Shown: positions 9,842 through 19,637 of the stretch, one piece after another
Layout: every line of letters starts with the position of its first letter
How positions within the stretch are numbered: the stretch's first letter is position 1
NCBI GenBank assembly: GCA_027036005.1
Contig: JALVTJ010000016.1
Location: 1-42,781 of the forward strand
Direction of reading: 5' to 3'
Source: Nautiliaceae bacterium
GTDB taxonomy: Bacteria; Campylobacterota; Campylobacteria; Campylobacterales; Nautiliaceae
Length of the DNA stretch: 42,781 nt
The notes under the pieces: model-generated
The model's input: the letters and a program-made list of their open reading frames with translations, nothing else
Databases searched by the model: none
Told to the model about the DNA's origin: nothing
Translations under genes and position numbers: made by a program

Positions 9842-11043
9842 ATTTCTTCTCCGTTTATAAATAATTTTTCCACTTCATTTGTATGCAAAATAATTTGCAT
9901 AGGTAAATTTTCCGGATTTTTTACTTTATCCGGAAGTTTAAAACTTATTAAATCAGCATCTTTCCCTTTCTCTATTGAGCCGTTGTTTAAGCCAAGCGAT
10001 TTTGCGGCATTTAAAGTAACCGCTTTTAGCAAATCTTTTGCCAAATATTTCGGATGTAAATCCACATGCATTAAAAGTGCAGCTCTGATTTCTTTAAAAA
10101 GATTTAAGGAATAATTGGAACTAAGACCATCCGTTGCCACGGAATAATTTATGGAATGATTTTTTACCGTTTCAAGATTCAAAAGGCCGACATTTAACAA
10201 TCTGTTTGAAACTGGACAGTGGGCTATATTAGCATCTATTTCGCTTATTTTTTGGAATTCTTCTTCATTTGCATAAACACAGTGTATAAAAGTTGTATTT
10301 GTATTTTTGAATTTTTCTATAAATTCAAGCGGTTTTATTAAAGGCTTTGCGTTTTTAAAATGTTTTTCAAAAAATAGTTTAAATTCCCCCTCTCCCTTAT
10401 CAAGCCATTTTCTCTCGGCTTTGCTTTCCATAAAATGAGCTTGAATCGGAAGATTTTTTTCTTTTGCTATGTTTATCGCTTTATCCATTAAAATAGGATG
10501 AACGGAATAAGGAGAATGAATTGAAAGTCCGATTTTGAATTTTTCGTTTTTTATTTTTTCGGATTCGTTTAATCTTGCCAGAAAATCCTGATAGAGCATA
10601 TCCGCAACAGCCGGGTTTGTTCCTATTATTTCGTTAAAATAAACCGTTTTTAAAGGAGAGTGTTTGAGATATTTCAAATCTTCTCCCGAAGAGCTTATTT
10701 CTCCAAAAGCACAAATTCCGCTTTTTTTCATTTCATCGATTGCTTTTTTAAAACATCTGTTTTTGCACTTTATAAAAAGCTCTTCCCTATTGATTATAAC
10801 CGAATCAAGCCAAGAAATAAAATCTCCGAAATTAAGGGAAGTTTTGTTTGAGCTGAATTCAAGATGCGTGTGAGCGTTAATGAGTGCCGGCATCAAAACC
10901 GAATTTTTACCCAAATAAATACTCTCACCCGGCAAATTATATTCTATGTCAATGATTTTTTTATCGAATAAAACCTCCGCATTTTCCAAAATTTCATAAT
11001 TTTTATTCATTGTAAGCACATAATCGGCTTTTAATTTAATCAA
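9838..11043 (-). CDS. amidohydrolase; likely aminofutalosine deaminase-type (futalosine menaquinone pathway)
   Basis: SVLMPALINAHTHLEFS, IHSPYSVHP, FMESKAER, ATDGLSSNYSLNLFKEIRAAL: Campylobacterota deaminase family. Confidence 0.75.
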   Translation of the reverse strand: MIKLKADYVLTMNKNYEILENAEVLFDKKIIDIEYNLPGESIYLGKNSVLMPALINAHTHLEFSSNKTSLNFGDFISWLDSVIINREELFIKCKNRCFKKAIDEMKKSGICAFGEISSSGEDLKYLKHSPLKTVYFNEIIGTNPAVADMLYQDFLARLNESEKIKNEKFKIGLSIHSPYSVHPILMDKAINIAKEKNLPIQAHFMESKAERKWLDKGEGEFKLFFEKHFKNAKPLIKPLEFIEKFKNTNTTFIHCVYANEEEFQKISEIDANIAHCPVSNRLLNVGLLNLETVKNHSINYSVATDGLSSNYSLNLFKEIRAALLMHVDLHPKYLAKDLLKAVTLNAAKSLGLNNGSIEKGKDADLISFKLPDKVKNPENLPMQIILHTNEVEKLFINGEEI

Positions 11044-11119
11044 ATTAAATCCTTTTTATAAGAATTAAGCAATATTTATGCCGAAATTTTAGTAAAATAA
11101 CATTAAAAAAGGAGATTTT

Positions 11120-11605
11120 ATGAAAATAAAAGTAATACACGGACCGAATTTGAATATGCTCGGAATTAGGGAAGTAAATATTTATGGTCCAATGAAACTT
11201 GACGATATAAATAAAAATTTACAAAACGTTGCAAAACAAAACGGTTTTGAAATTGAATTTTTTCAATCGAACCACGAAGGCGATATCGTGGATGCAATTC
11301 AGGAGAGTTTGGAGGACGGGACAAACGCCATTTTGATTAATCCTGCGGCACTTACACATACATCGGTATCGATAAGGGATGCGATAGCTGCGGTGAAATT
11401 ACCCGTTATTGAAGTTCATATGACAAATGTTGCAGCAAGAGAGGATTTCAGACAAAAATCTATGATAAGCGATATAGTTGCTGGAACGATTACCGGACTT
11501 GGACCGCTTAGTTATCATTTGGGACTTGTAGGCTTAATGGAAATTCTAAATCAAATAAAAAGGGCGCAAGAAATTCAGCAGGCACAAGCTCAAAAAGGGA
11601 ATTAG
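11120..11605 (+). CDS. aroQ: type II 3-dehydroquinate dehydratase
   Basis: [15 protein letters not shown]..., [32 protein letters not shown]. Confidence 0.95.
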   Translation: MKIKVIHGPNLNMLGIREVNIYGPMKLDDINKNLQNVAKQNGFEIEFFQSNHEGDIVDAIQESLEDGTNAILINPAALTHTSVSIRDAIAAVKLPVIEVHMTNVAAREDFRQKSMISDIVAGTITGLGPLSYHLGLVGLMEILNQIKRAQEIQQAQAQKGN

Positions 11606-12606
11606 TGAATTATATTTTAAACAAAGAAAACGAAATATATTACGAATGTAATTGGAGCAGCGATAATGCTCTTTTTCTTTGTTTAGAGGGGGATAAATTT
11701 GTAATTACGGACGGCAGATATACTCTTGACGCAAAAGAAAAAGCCTCTGCTGAGGTTATTGAATCAAGGGATTTGATAAAAAAAGCAAAAGAGCTTATTT
11801 TAAAATACAGACCTAAAAAACTAACAATTGATCCTCTTAATTGGAATAAAAAAGATTATAACGAACTTTTAAAAGTTGTAAATTTAAAAGATGAAGAGCA
11901 TTTTTCGCATAAAAAAAGAGTGATAAAATCAAAAAACGAACTTGAAATAATCAAAAAAGCTGCAAAAAAGGGCGCAAAAGCTTTTGATGAATTTGCAAAA
12001 AAGATTAAAATAGGGGCCGATGAATTTGAACTTGGTTTCGAATTTAAAAAAATATTGACAAAAAGAGGGAAAAGAGATATCAGTTTCGAACCCATTGTTG
12101 CAATTAATGAAAATGCCGCAAAGCCTCATGCCTTGCCTATGCGAAAAACATTGAAAAAAGGCGATTTGCTTTTGCTTGATGCGGGGATAAAATATAAAAG
12201 ATACTGCTCCGATAGAACAAGAACAATTTTTATAGGGAAAAATATTTCAATGAGTAAAAAACAGAAATTTCCTAAAAAAATCCAAAAAATTTACGATGTG
12301 GTTTTGAGGGCGCAAGAAGCGGCTATTAAAGCTGTGCGGGTTGGTATAAAGGCGAAAGAGCTTGATAAAATAGCAAGAGATATTATAACAAAAGCGGGAT
12401 ACGGGAAATATTTTGTCCATTCCTTAGGACACGGGGTAGGACTTGATATTCACGAATGGCCGTATATAAATTCCAAAAACGAAATAATTCTTAAAGAAGG
12501 GATGGTTTTTACAATAGAGCCCGGAATTTATATTCCGGGGGAATTCGGAATTAGAATTGAAGATATGGTGGCAATTAATTACGATTCGAAAGCGGAAATT
12601 TTATGA
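11605..12606 (+). CDS. pepQ: M24 family Xaa-Pro peptidase
   Basis: LLLLDAGIKYKRYCSDRTRTIFIG, HSLGHGVGLDIHEWP, GMVFTIEPGIYIPGEFGIRIEDMV. Confidence 0.88.
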   Translation: MNYILNKENEIYYECNWSSDNALFLCLEGDKFVITDGRYTLDAKEKASAEVIESRDLIKKAKELILKYRPKKLTIDPLNWNKKDYNELLKVVNLKDEEHFSHKKRVIKSKNELEIIKKAAKKGAKAFDEFAKKIKIGADEFELGFEFKKILTKRGKRDISFEPIVAINENAAKPHALPMRKTLKKGDLLLLDAGIKYKRYCSDRTRTIFIGKNISMSKKQKFPKKIQKIYDVVLRAQEAAIKAVRVGIKAKELDKIARDIITKAGYGKYFVHSLGHGVGLDIHEWPYINSKNEIILKEGMVFTIEPGIYIPGEFGIRIEDMVAINYDSKAEIL

Positions 12607-12767
12607 GCATAAGTAAAATAAGATCGATACTTTATAAATCGGCAAAATATTTAGGAGATATAAACGCCATAAAAAGAGCTGTTAAAAAGGGTGATTTTAC
12701 GCCTATTTTAAAAAGAATAATCAGAAGAATTTACGGACATATCACAAGCAGTAGAATACCTAAATAA
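12603..12767 (+). CDS. small basic conserved-looking protein (54 aa)
   Basis: Read from the sequence, not in ORF track: MSISKIRSILYKSAKYLGDINAIKRAVKKGDFTPILKRIIRRIYGHITSSRIPK*; ATG overlaps pepQ stop (ATGA coupling). Confidence 0.7.
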   Translation: MSISKIRSILYKSAKYLGDINAIKRAVKKGDFTPILKRIIRRIYGHITSSRIPK

Positions 12768-12781
12768 ATGGACAATGGAAA

Positions 12782-13285
12782 ATGATAAATGGGAAAATTA
12801 AAAGAGGGATTAGAAAAATTAAAGGAGATAATAGAGAAATTTTTTCAACAACTTTTTTCCCTGCAAAAATAAAAAATTCCACTAAAAAACATAAAACATT
12901 AATTGGTCTTGGGTGTAATGTGGGAGATTGTGTTAAAAGATTTAAAAAGCTTTATCTTTTTTTGCAAAATCATCCTAAAATCAATATATTGCAAACTTCA
13001 ATAATTTATAAAAACCCTCCTTTTGGGTATCTTAATCAGCCTGATTTTTATAATACGGTTATGGTTATTGCTACGAATTTATCTCCTTTTGAACTGATTA
13101 GATTTTTGCAATATACGGAAAAAAAATTCGGTAGAATTAGAAGTTTTAAAAATGCTCCCAGAACGTTGGATTTAGATATAATTATTTATGATAATTTAGA
13201 AATGAATAAAAATAATTTAATACTGCCGCATCCTTTTTTTAAAAAAAGGGATTCAGTTTTATTACCTCTTTTTTTAAAGGATTGA
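12782..13285 (+). CDS. folK: 2-amino-4-hydroxy-6-hydroxymethyldihydropteridine diphosphokinase
   Basis: TLIGLGCNVGDCVKRF..., PPFGYLNQPDFYNTV, RTLDLDIIIYDN, LPHPFFKKRDSVLLPL. Exact start uncertain. Confidence 0.9.
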   Translation: MINGKIKRGIRKIKGDNREIFSTTFFPAKIKNSTKKHKTLIGLGCNVGDCVKRFKKLYLFLQNHPKINILQTSIIYKNPPFGYLNQPDFYNTVMVIATNLSPFELIRFLQYTEKKFGRIRSFKNAPRTLDLDIIIYDNLEMNKNNLILPHPFFKKRDSVLLPLFLKD

Positions 13286-13286
13286 T

Positions 13287-14504
13287 TTGAAATTAAAAAC
13301 ATATACGGCTGAAAGTTACACGGAAGCTCTTAATAAAGTCAAGCGAGAACTCGGGGATGAGGTGGTTATTGTTTCAAGCAAAGAAATAAAACGAAAAACC
13401 TTAACCTCGCCTGGGTTATATGAAATTGTGGTAGCTGTTGAAGATAATAAAACAATAAAAAAACAGCCTAAAAAAGAGCAAATGGATGATGTATTGTTAA
13501 AACTTTCGAATGCGGCCAAAGAGATAGGTTCGTTTACGCCGAAACAGACAAAAAGTGAAAAAGATAAAATTAACAATTTAAAACCGGTAGGTTTCGATGA
13601 AATAAAAGAGCTTAAAGAAAAAGTAGAACAAATTGCAGATACCCTTAAATATCTTCAAGCGAATGTTTGGGATTTTACAAACAAAAATTCTCTTGAAATT
13701 CCGCCGGAATTCAGTGAAATTTACGCTTTGGCAAAAGCCAGCGGAATGAATACGAAACATCTCAATGAAATTATGCAGCTTACAATTAAATATATGCCGC
13801 TTAGAATGAGAAAAAACAGAAACGCAATAAAAAGATATTTTCATACTCTTCTTAAAAAAATGGTTCCTATAAGACTTGAAAGGGAAATAAATCCTCCACA
13901 TAAAAAAATTCTGATGTTTGTAGGACCTACCGGGGTTGGAAAAACCACCACAATAGCTAAATTGGCGGCCAGATATGCTTATAAACTGAATTCACGCCAC
14001 AAAGTAGGAATTATTACTCTTGATACATATAGAATAGGAGCGGTCGAGCAATTAATGACATATGCCAAAATGATGAGACTTCCCATTGAAACCGTTGTAG
14101 ATCCGAATGATTTTGAAGAAGCTTTGAATACTCTTAGACATAACGATTATATATTGATTGATACAGTGGGAAGTTCTCAGCATGACAAGGAAAAAATAGA
14201 AAAATTATCAAGGTTTTTGAAAGTAAATACGTTTGCGGAAATAAATATAAATTTGGTGCTTTCGGCAGTTAGTAAATATGAAGATCTTTTGGATATTTAT
14301 AAAAATTTTTCTCTTTTACCGATAGATACGCTTGTTTTTACCAAACTTGACGAAACAAGAACATACGGAAATATTTTTTCTTTGCTTTTGGATACAAAAA
14401 AACCCGTAAGTTATTTTTCCATTGGTCAAGAAGTTCCAGACGATTTAATGCAGGCAAATTCGGAATACCTCCTAAAAGGCATTCTCGAAAAGGAGCTTAG
14501 TTGA
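13287..14504 (+). CDS. flhF: flagellar SRP-like GTPase FlhF
   Basis: MKLKTYTAESYTEALNKVKRELGDEVVIVSSKE..., FVGPTGVGKTTTIAKLAARYA. Confidence 0.95.
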   Translation: MKLKTYTAESYTEALNKVKRELGDEVVIVSSKEIKRKTLTSPGLYEIVVAVEDNKTIKKQPKKEQMDDVLLKLSNAAKEIGSFTPKQTKSEKDKINNLKPVGFDEIKELKEKVEQIADTLKYLQANVWDFTNKNSLEIPPEFSEIYALAKASGMNTKHLNEIMQLTIKYMPLRMRKNRNAIKRYFHTLLKKMVPIRLEREINPPHKKILMFVGPTGVGKTTTIAKLAARYAYKLNSRHKVGIITLDTYRIGAVEQLMTYAKMMRLPIETVVDPNDFEEALNTLRHNDYILIDTVGSSQHDKEKIEKLSRFLKVNTFAEININLVLSAVSKYEDLLDIYKNFSLLPIDTLVFTKLDETRTYGNIFSLLLDTKKPVSYFSIGQEVPDDLMQANSEYLLKGILEKELS

Positions 14505-15361
14505 AAACGCAAGCCGATAAATTAAAAGAATTAATCAAAACAACCCCGAAAAAGCTTTCAACAAGGGTTATTGCAATAACAAGCGGCAAAGGAGGAGTAG
14601 GAAAATCAACTATAAGTGCAAATTTGGGATACGCTCTTCATTCTCTCGGATTTAAGGTGGCGCTTTTTGATGCAGATATAGGGCTTGCCAATTTGGACGT
14701 GCTACTTAGGGTAAATGCCAAAAAAAATATTTTTAATGTATTAAAAGGAGAGTGCGAATTAAAAGATGTCGCCGTTGAAATTGAAAAAGGATTTGTTTTA
14801 ATTCCGGGAGAGAGCGGGGAGGATATTATAAAATATGCCAATGAAGCCAATTTGGGTAATTTTTTTACACAGCTTGATTTTTTGGAAGATTTCGATTTTT
14901 TTATAATCGATACAAGTGCCGGAATTGATAAAAGAGTGCAGGTTTTCTTAGAAGGAGCTGATGATGTTTTGGTTGTAACGGTTCCAGAACCCGCCGCAAT
15001 AACGGACGCATATGCAATGATTAAGGTTATAAGCGAAAAAAGAGAATTGATTTATATGATTTTAAATGAAACAGCAAGTGAAAAAGAAGCCAAAAACGTA
15101 TTTCAAACCATCTTTAATGTAGCGAAAAAAAATATAAAAAAAGATTTCAGACTTCAAATGCTCGGATTTATTCAAAAAAATAAAATTATTTTAAATTCAT
15201 CCATAAAAAGACAACTTTTTACAAAAGAGTATCCTAATTCCACACCAAGCGAGCAAATTTTTAATATTGCTAAAAAGATAGCAAAAATTTCGGAACGAAA
15301 AGTGCTTGACAATAAAAATTCTATTGCCGGATTTTTCAAAAAAATTTTTTCCGGATTTTAA
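14501..15361 (+). CDS. flhG: MinD/ParA-like ATPase FlhG
   Basis: VIAITSGKGGVGKSTISANLGYALHSLGFKVALFDADIGLANLDVLL; downstream of flhF. Confidence 0.93.
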   Translation: MKTQADKLKELIKTTPKKLSTRVIAITSGKGGVGKSTISANLGYALHSLGFKVALFDADIGLANLDVLLRVNAKKNIFNVLKGECELKDVAVEIEKGFVLIPGESGEDIIKYANEANLGNFFTQLDFLEDFDFFIIDTSAGIDKRVQVFLEGADDVLVVTVPEPAAITDAYAMIKVISEKRELIYMILNETASEKEAKNVFQTIFNVAKKNIKKDFRLQMLGFIQKNKIILNSSIKRQLFTKEYPNSTPSEQIFNIAKKIAKISERKVLDNKNSIAGFFKKIFSGF

Positions 15362-15370
15362 AGGAAATAA

Positions 15371-15712
15371 ATGAAAGGTCTTAATTTTATCTATTTTTTA
15401 ACATCAAGCGGCTTTTTTATAGGAATAATTTATTCGATTATTAAAAATTTGAATTTTTTCGATTTTTTGTTTGCAACTTTTTTAATTACGGCGGTTTTTT
15501 TTATAATAGCTCAGGGAAGTGTTGCTTTTTTCATAAAATTTTTGGATATAAAAAATATTGTTTATTTTGATAAAAAAGCAATTGATGAAATTTTAAATAT
15601 TCAAATTAACGAGCTTGAAAAGAATGAAAATTTTATATATGAAAATTATCAATTTATCAGACAGATAGAAAAAGAAGAGATGGAAATAATCAAAAAGAAA
15701 AAAAATGAGTAA
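15371..15712 (+). CDS. hypothetical membrane protein of the flhG-fliA operon
   Basis: Two hydrophobic stretches; embedded in the operon with overlapping downstream start. Confidence 0.7.
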   Translation: MKGLNFIYFLTSSGFFIGIIYSIIKNLNFFDFLFATFLITAVFFIIAQGSVAFFIKFLDIKNIVYFDKKAIDEILNIQINELEKNENFIYENYQFIRQIEKEEMEIIKKKKNE

Positions 15713-16382
15713 TCCTTATATTGAAACATTAAAATCTTATAAAGATACGTTGATTATAGATTATATGCCTGCTGTCAAAGCGATGGCTTACAGGCTTAAA
15801 GAAAGACTTCCCGGAAGTGTTGATTTTAACGATTTGGTTTCAATTGGATATGAGGAATTGGTTAAACTCTCTCACAGATACGACCCAAAAAAAAACGATA
15901 ATTTTTGGGGATATGCACAAAAAAGAATATACGGAGCCATGCTTGATTTTTTAAGAAGTTTGGATACGTTAACAAGGGGAAATAGACAATTGGTCAAACG
16001 TATAGATCAAACAATACAGGATTATATGACAAAAAATGATTATGAACCGAGTGATGAATATTTAAGCGAAGTTTTAAATACGGATATAAAAAAGATTAAA
16101 AAAGCAAGGGCGGCTGATGAGATATATTCCGTAATGCCGATTGAAGATCAGCTCAATTTTTATGATGATATTTCAAAAAAAATAGAAGAAGAAGAGTTAA
16201 TTGATGTTATAAAAAAAGTTTTAAACACTCTTAATGAAAAAGAGCGATTAATCATACAATTATATTATTTTGAGGAGCTTTCATTAAAAGAGATTGCCGA
16301 TATTCTCGATGTAAGTGAGAGCAGAATTTCTCAAATACACAAAAAAACAATAAAAAAAATAAGGAAAAAGTTAAATGGCTGA
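15705..16382 (+). CDS. fliA: flagellar sigma factor sigma-28
   Basis: DYMPAVKAMAYRLKERLPGSVDFNDLVSIGYEELV..., EELSLKEIADILDVSESRISQIHKKTIKKIRKKL. Confidence 0.93.
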   Translation: MSNPYIETLKSYKDTLIIDYMPAVKAMAYRLKERLPGSVDFNDLVSIGYEELVKLSHRYDPKKNDNFWGYAQKRIYGAMLDFLRSLDTLTRGNRQLVKRIDQTIQDYMTKNDYEPSDEYLSEVLNTDIKKIKKARAADEIYSVMPIEDQLNFYDDISKKIEEEELIDVIKKVLNTLNEKERLIIQLYYFEELSLKEIADILDVSESRISQIHKKTIKKIRKKLNG

Positions 16383-17445
16383 GATACTCTCGCAAGATGA
16401 AATCGATGCTTTATTAGAAGTTGTCGAAGATGAGGAAATAAATCCGGAAGAGCTTGAAAACGCTCCCGATATATTAGAACAGAGAAAAATAACGTTATAC
16501 GATTTTAAAAGACCTAATAGGGTCAGTAAAGAGCAATTAAGAAGTATAAGAGCAATGCATGATAAAATGGCGAGAAGTTTGGCAAGCAATATTTCGTCTT
16601 TGATGAGAAGTATCGTTGAAATTCAACTTCATTCGGTCGATCAGATGACATATGGAGAATTTTTAATGAGTTTGCCAAGTCCGACTTCTTTTAATGTGTT
16701 TTCTCTTAAACCGCTTGATGGTAAAGGAATAATTGAAATCAATCCTTCAATCGTATTTCCTATGATTGATAGACTTTTGGGAGGTCCCGGTATACCATTT
16801 GACGCAAATAGGGAATTTACCGATATAGAGCTTAATTTATTGGATCAGATTTTAAGAATAATAACGCAAAATATGAAAGAAGTGTGGGCGCCTATTATGG
16901 ATTTGTATCCTGTTATAGAGGCAAAAGAATCAAGTCCAAATGTGGTTCAGATCGTTGCACAAAACGAAATAGTAATAATGGTTGTAATGGAAATTGTAAT
17001 TGGTCAGACAAGCGGAATGATGAATATATGCTATCCTGTAATTTCCATTGAATCTCTTTTGCCTAAACTTGCCAGCAGGGATTTGATGCTTAGTGAAACA
17101 AGCGGCAGAAAAAGTAGAAATAGAGAACTTAGAGCATTAATCAGGGGAGCGAAAATAGAACTTGAAGCGGTTTTGGGGTATGCAAAACTTAATATGAAAG
17201 AAATTTTGGATTTGGAAGTTGGGGATATCATCAAATTAAACCGTGTGGCTGATGATAGCGTAATGGTTAAGGTTGACGGGAGAGAAAAATTTGTTGCCGA
17301 GTTTGGTGTGAAAAGATATAGAAGATGTATAAAAATAAAAGAAAAACTTAAAACAGAACACGATGAGATTAAAGAGATACTTGAAATGCTCGAAATGAAA
17401 AGGAAACAGAGATTAGAACAGATTACCGGAGGGGAAAATGAATGA
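16375..17445 (+). CDS. fliM: flagellar motor switch protein FliM
   Basis: EILSQDEIDALLEVVEDEE..., LYDFKRPNRVSKEQLRSIRAMHDKMARSLASNIS. Confidence 0.95.
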   Translation: MAEILSQDEIDALLEVVEDEEINPEELENAPDILEQRKITLYDFKRPNRVSKEQLRSIRAMHDKMARSLASNISSLMRSIVEIQLHSVDQMTYGEFLMSLPSPTSFNVFSLKPLDGKGIIEINPSIVFPMIDRLLGGPGIPFDANREFTDIELNLLDQILRIITQNMKEVWAPIMDLYPVIEAKESSPNVVQIVAQNEIVIMVVMEIVIGQTSGMMNICYPVISIESLLPKLASRDLMLSETSGRKSRNRELRALIRGAKIELEAVLGYAKLNMKEILDLEVGDIIKLNRVADDSVMVKVDGREKFVAEFGVKRYRRCIKIKEKLKTEHDEIKEILEMLEMKRKQRLEQITGGENE

Positions 17446-18238
17446 ATTTATTAAATTACTGCAAAATGAAATAAAATCGACAATAGAAGGTCTTGTGGGT
17501 TTAAGCCCGGATATTTCGATTCTGTCTCAATCGGCGGAAATAGGGGAAACAAAACCTCCTTTTGTCAAAGTTGAAGTTAATGTTACTCCAAAAGGGAAAA
17601 TCGTTTTTTTATTGCCTCCGGCTTTTTCAACGGCTGTTTGCGATTTGATGCTCGGAGGTGAAGGCGAAGCGAAAGAAGAGGTAAATGAAGACGATTTAGA
17701 TGCTATTAAAGAGATAGTTTCAAATATTTTGGGAGCTTTAAGCACTACATTGGAAGCGCAAGAGAATACAAATAAATTTAAATTTGAAATTTCAGATATA
17801 AAATTTATAACTCAAAAAGAAGATTTTTCAGATTTTTCTTATATTGTTAATTTTACTTGTAAAATAAAAGATGTGGAAAGTATTTGCGGGGTTTTGTTCG
17901 ATGAAATTTTTTTAAGTAATTTTAATAATGATTTATCAACCGCTCCTAAAACAAAAGAAATTCATGAAGAAGTTAAAAATCTTGAAATGTTAATGGATAT
18001 AAAGCTTCAATTAAGGGTTAGAATAGGTTCTAAGGTTATGCTTTTGAAAGATATAATCGGAATGGATATAGGAAGTGTGATTGAACTTGACCAGCTTGCA
18101 AGCGAGCCTCTTGATATATTAATAGAAGATAAAAAAATAGGCGAAGGCGAGGTTGTAATTGTTGATGGAAACTTCGGAATTCAGATCACTTCAATAGGCT
18201 CCAAGGAAGAAAGGTTAAACACCATAAAAAAACAATAA
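17438..18238 (+). CDS. fliY: flagellar motor switch protein FliY/FliN family
   Basis: C-terminal SpoA domain (LQLRVRIGSKVMLLKDIIGMDIGSVIELDQLASEPLDILI); follows fliM. Confidence 0.9.
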   Translation: MNEFIKLLQNEIKSTIEGLVGLSPDISILSQSAEIGETKPPFVKVEVNVTPKGKIVFLLPPAFSTAVCDLMLGGEGEAKEEVNEDDLDAIKEIVSNILGALSTTLEAQENTNKFKFEISDIKFITQKEDFSDFSYIVNFTCKIKDVESICGVLFDEIFLSNFNNDLSTAPKTKEIHEEVKNLEMLMDIKLQLRVRIGSKVMLLKDIIGMDIGSVIELDQLASEPLDILIEDKKIGEGEVVIVDGNFGIQITSIGSKEERLNTIKKQ

Positions 18239-18262
18239 CGTTATTTCAAGTCATCTTTTTTA

Positions 18263-18291
18263 TTGACAAATCCCTTTTCGTTTGATAAATT
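18263..18291 (+). promoter_or_regulatory. predicted sigma-70 promoter
   Basis: TTGACA (18263-18268), 17-bp spacer, TAAATT (18286-18291), 21 bp before the GTG start. Confidence 0.55.
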
Positions 18292-18311
18292 GCGTTTAAA
18301 AAAGGTTCGGA

Positions 18312-19637
18312 GTGTTTAAATTCAGCGATATTTCGGATATGTGTATAAAATGCGGTAAATGTATTCCCGGATGCACGATTCATAGGGTAAATCCCGATGA
18401 AGCGACATCTCCAAGGGGTTTTTTGGATATTTTGAAAGCAGCCGAGGAAGGCGAGATTGATATAGATAAAACTTTTAAAGACACCGTTGAATCCTGTTTT
18501 TTGTGTAATCAGTGCGTTGAAATATGTCCGAATTCGCTTCCGACCGATTTTATGATAGAAAGTGCAAGGGCTAAGGTAGCTGAAAAATACGGAATTGCAT
18601 GGTGGAAAAGAGCGTTTTTCTTTATGTTAAGACACAGATGGGCGTATGATTTAATTAGCAAGCTCGGATTTTATTTTCAGACCTGCGGATTTAAAATCGA
18701 AGAAGGGAAAAAATCGATAAGAAGCAGATTTTCACTTCCGTTGCTTCACAAAGGAAGGCTTATCCCGGCTTTTAGAAAGAAAACGTTTTTGCAAAAATAT
18801 CCTGAAAAAATTCCCGCTAAAATACCTAAAAAAAGAGTTGCTATTTTTATAGGATGTCTTGCCAATTACAATTATACCGAGGTCGGAGACGCTCTTATTG
18901 AAATTTTGAAATTTTTGGATATAGATATTTTTATTCCCAAAAAGCAAAACTGCTGCGGGGCACCGGCATATTTTACCGGCGATTTTAAAACAACCGAATA
19001 TCTTATCAAAAAAAACATAGAATATTTCGAAACGTTTATTGACGATGTCGATGCTATTCTTGTTCCGGAAGCAACCTGTTTTGCAATGCTGAAAAAAGAT
19101 TACGAGGAATATATTAAATATTATATGCCAGATTGGCTTGAAAGGCATAAAAAAATAAAACAAAAACTTTTCGCTACAACCGAATGGCTTTATAAATATA
19201 CCGATATAAAAAATAAAATAAAAACAAAACCTCTTCATAGCGTAACATATCACGATGCCTGCCATGTAGGCAAGGTGTTTGGTATAAGAAAAGAGCCAAG
19301 AGAACTTTTAAAAAACATATGCGAAATAAGAGAAATGGAAAATCCTGATGTTTGTTGCGGATTCGGTGGTATTACAATTCAGAGTGAAAAATTTCATTTG
19401 GCAAAAAAAGAAGGTCTTATTAAAGCCGAAATGATAAAAAAAGTGGATGCCGAGTTTGTAAGTGCCGAATGCAGTGCTTGCAGGATGCAAATTACCGAGC
19501 ATATGGATAAAGTGGGCGATAATAAGCTGTTTAGACATCCTCTTGAACTGATTGCAGAAGCGATAAAAGAGGAAAAGATGAGGAAAAGAGAAGGAAAAGA
19601 GAGGGAAGAGATGGGTAAAATTAAAAAAGGTAATTAA
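18312..19637 (+). CDS. (Fe-S)-binding protein with CCG domains, GlcF/HdrD-like
   Basis: Two ferredoxin clusters (CIKCGKCIPGC, CFLCNQCVEIC) and CCG motifs (NCCGAPAYF, DVCCGFGGI). Confidence 0.87.
   Translation: MFKFSDISDMCIKCGKCIPGCTIHRVNPDEATSPRGFLDILKAAEEGEIDIDKTFKDTVESCFLCNQCVEICPNSLPTDFMIESARAKVAEKYGIAWWKRAFFFMLRHRWAYDLISKLGFYFQTCGFKIEEGKKSIRSRFSLPLLHKGRLIPAFRKKTFLQKYPEKIPAKIPKKRVAIFIGCLANYNYTEVGDALIEILKFLDIDIFIPKKQNCCGAPAYFTGDFKTTEYLIKKNIEYFETFIDDVDAILVPEATCFAMLKKDYEEYIKYYMPDWLERHKKIKQKLFATTEWLYKYTDIKNKIKTKPLHSVTYHDACHVGKVFGIRKEPRELLKNICEIREMENPDVCCGFGGITIQSEKFHLAKKEGLIKAEMIKKVDAEFVSAECSACRMQITEHMDKVGDNKLFRHPLELIAEAIKEEKMRKREGKEREEMGKIKKGN

Noticed and set aside
18732-19265. 177-aa antisense ORF within the Fe-S protein gene
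   Set aside because: Shadow ORF opposite a strongly supported CDS, with no recognisable domain and low-complexity Phe/Ile-rich composition.
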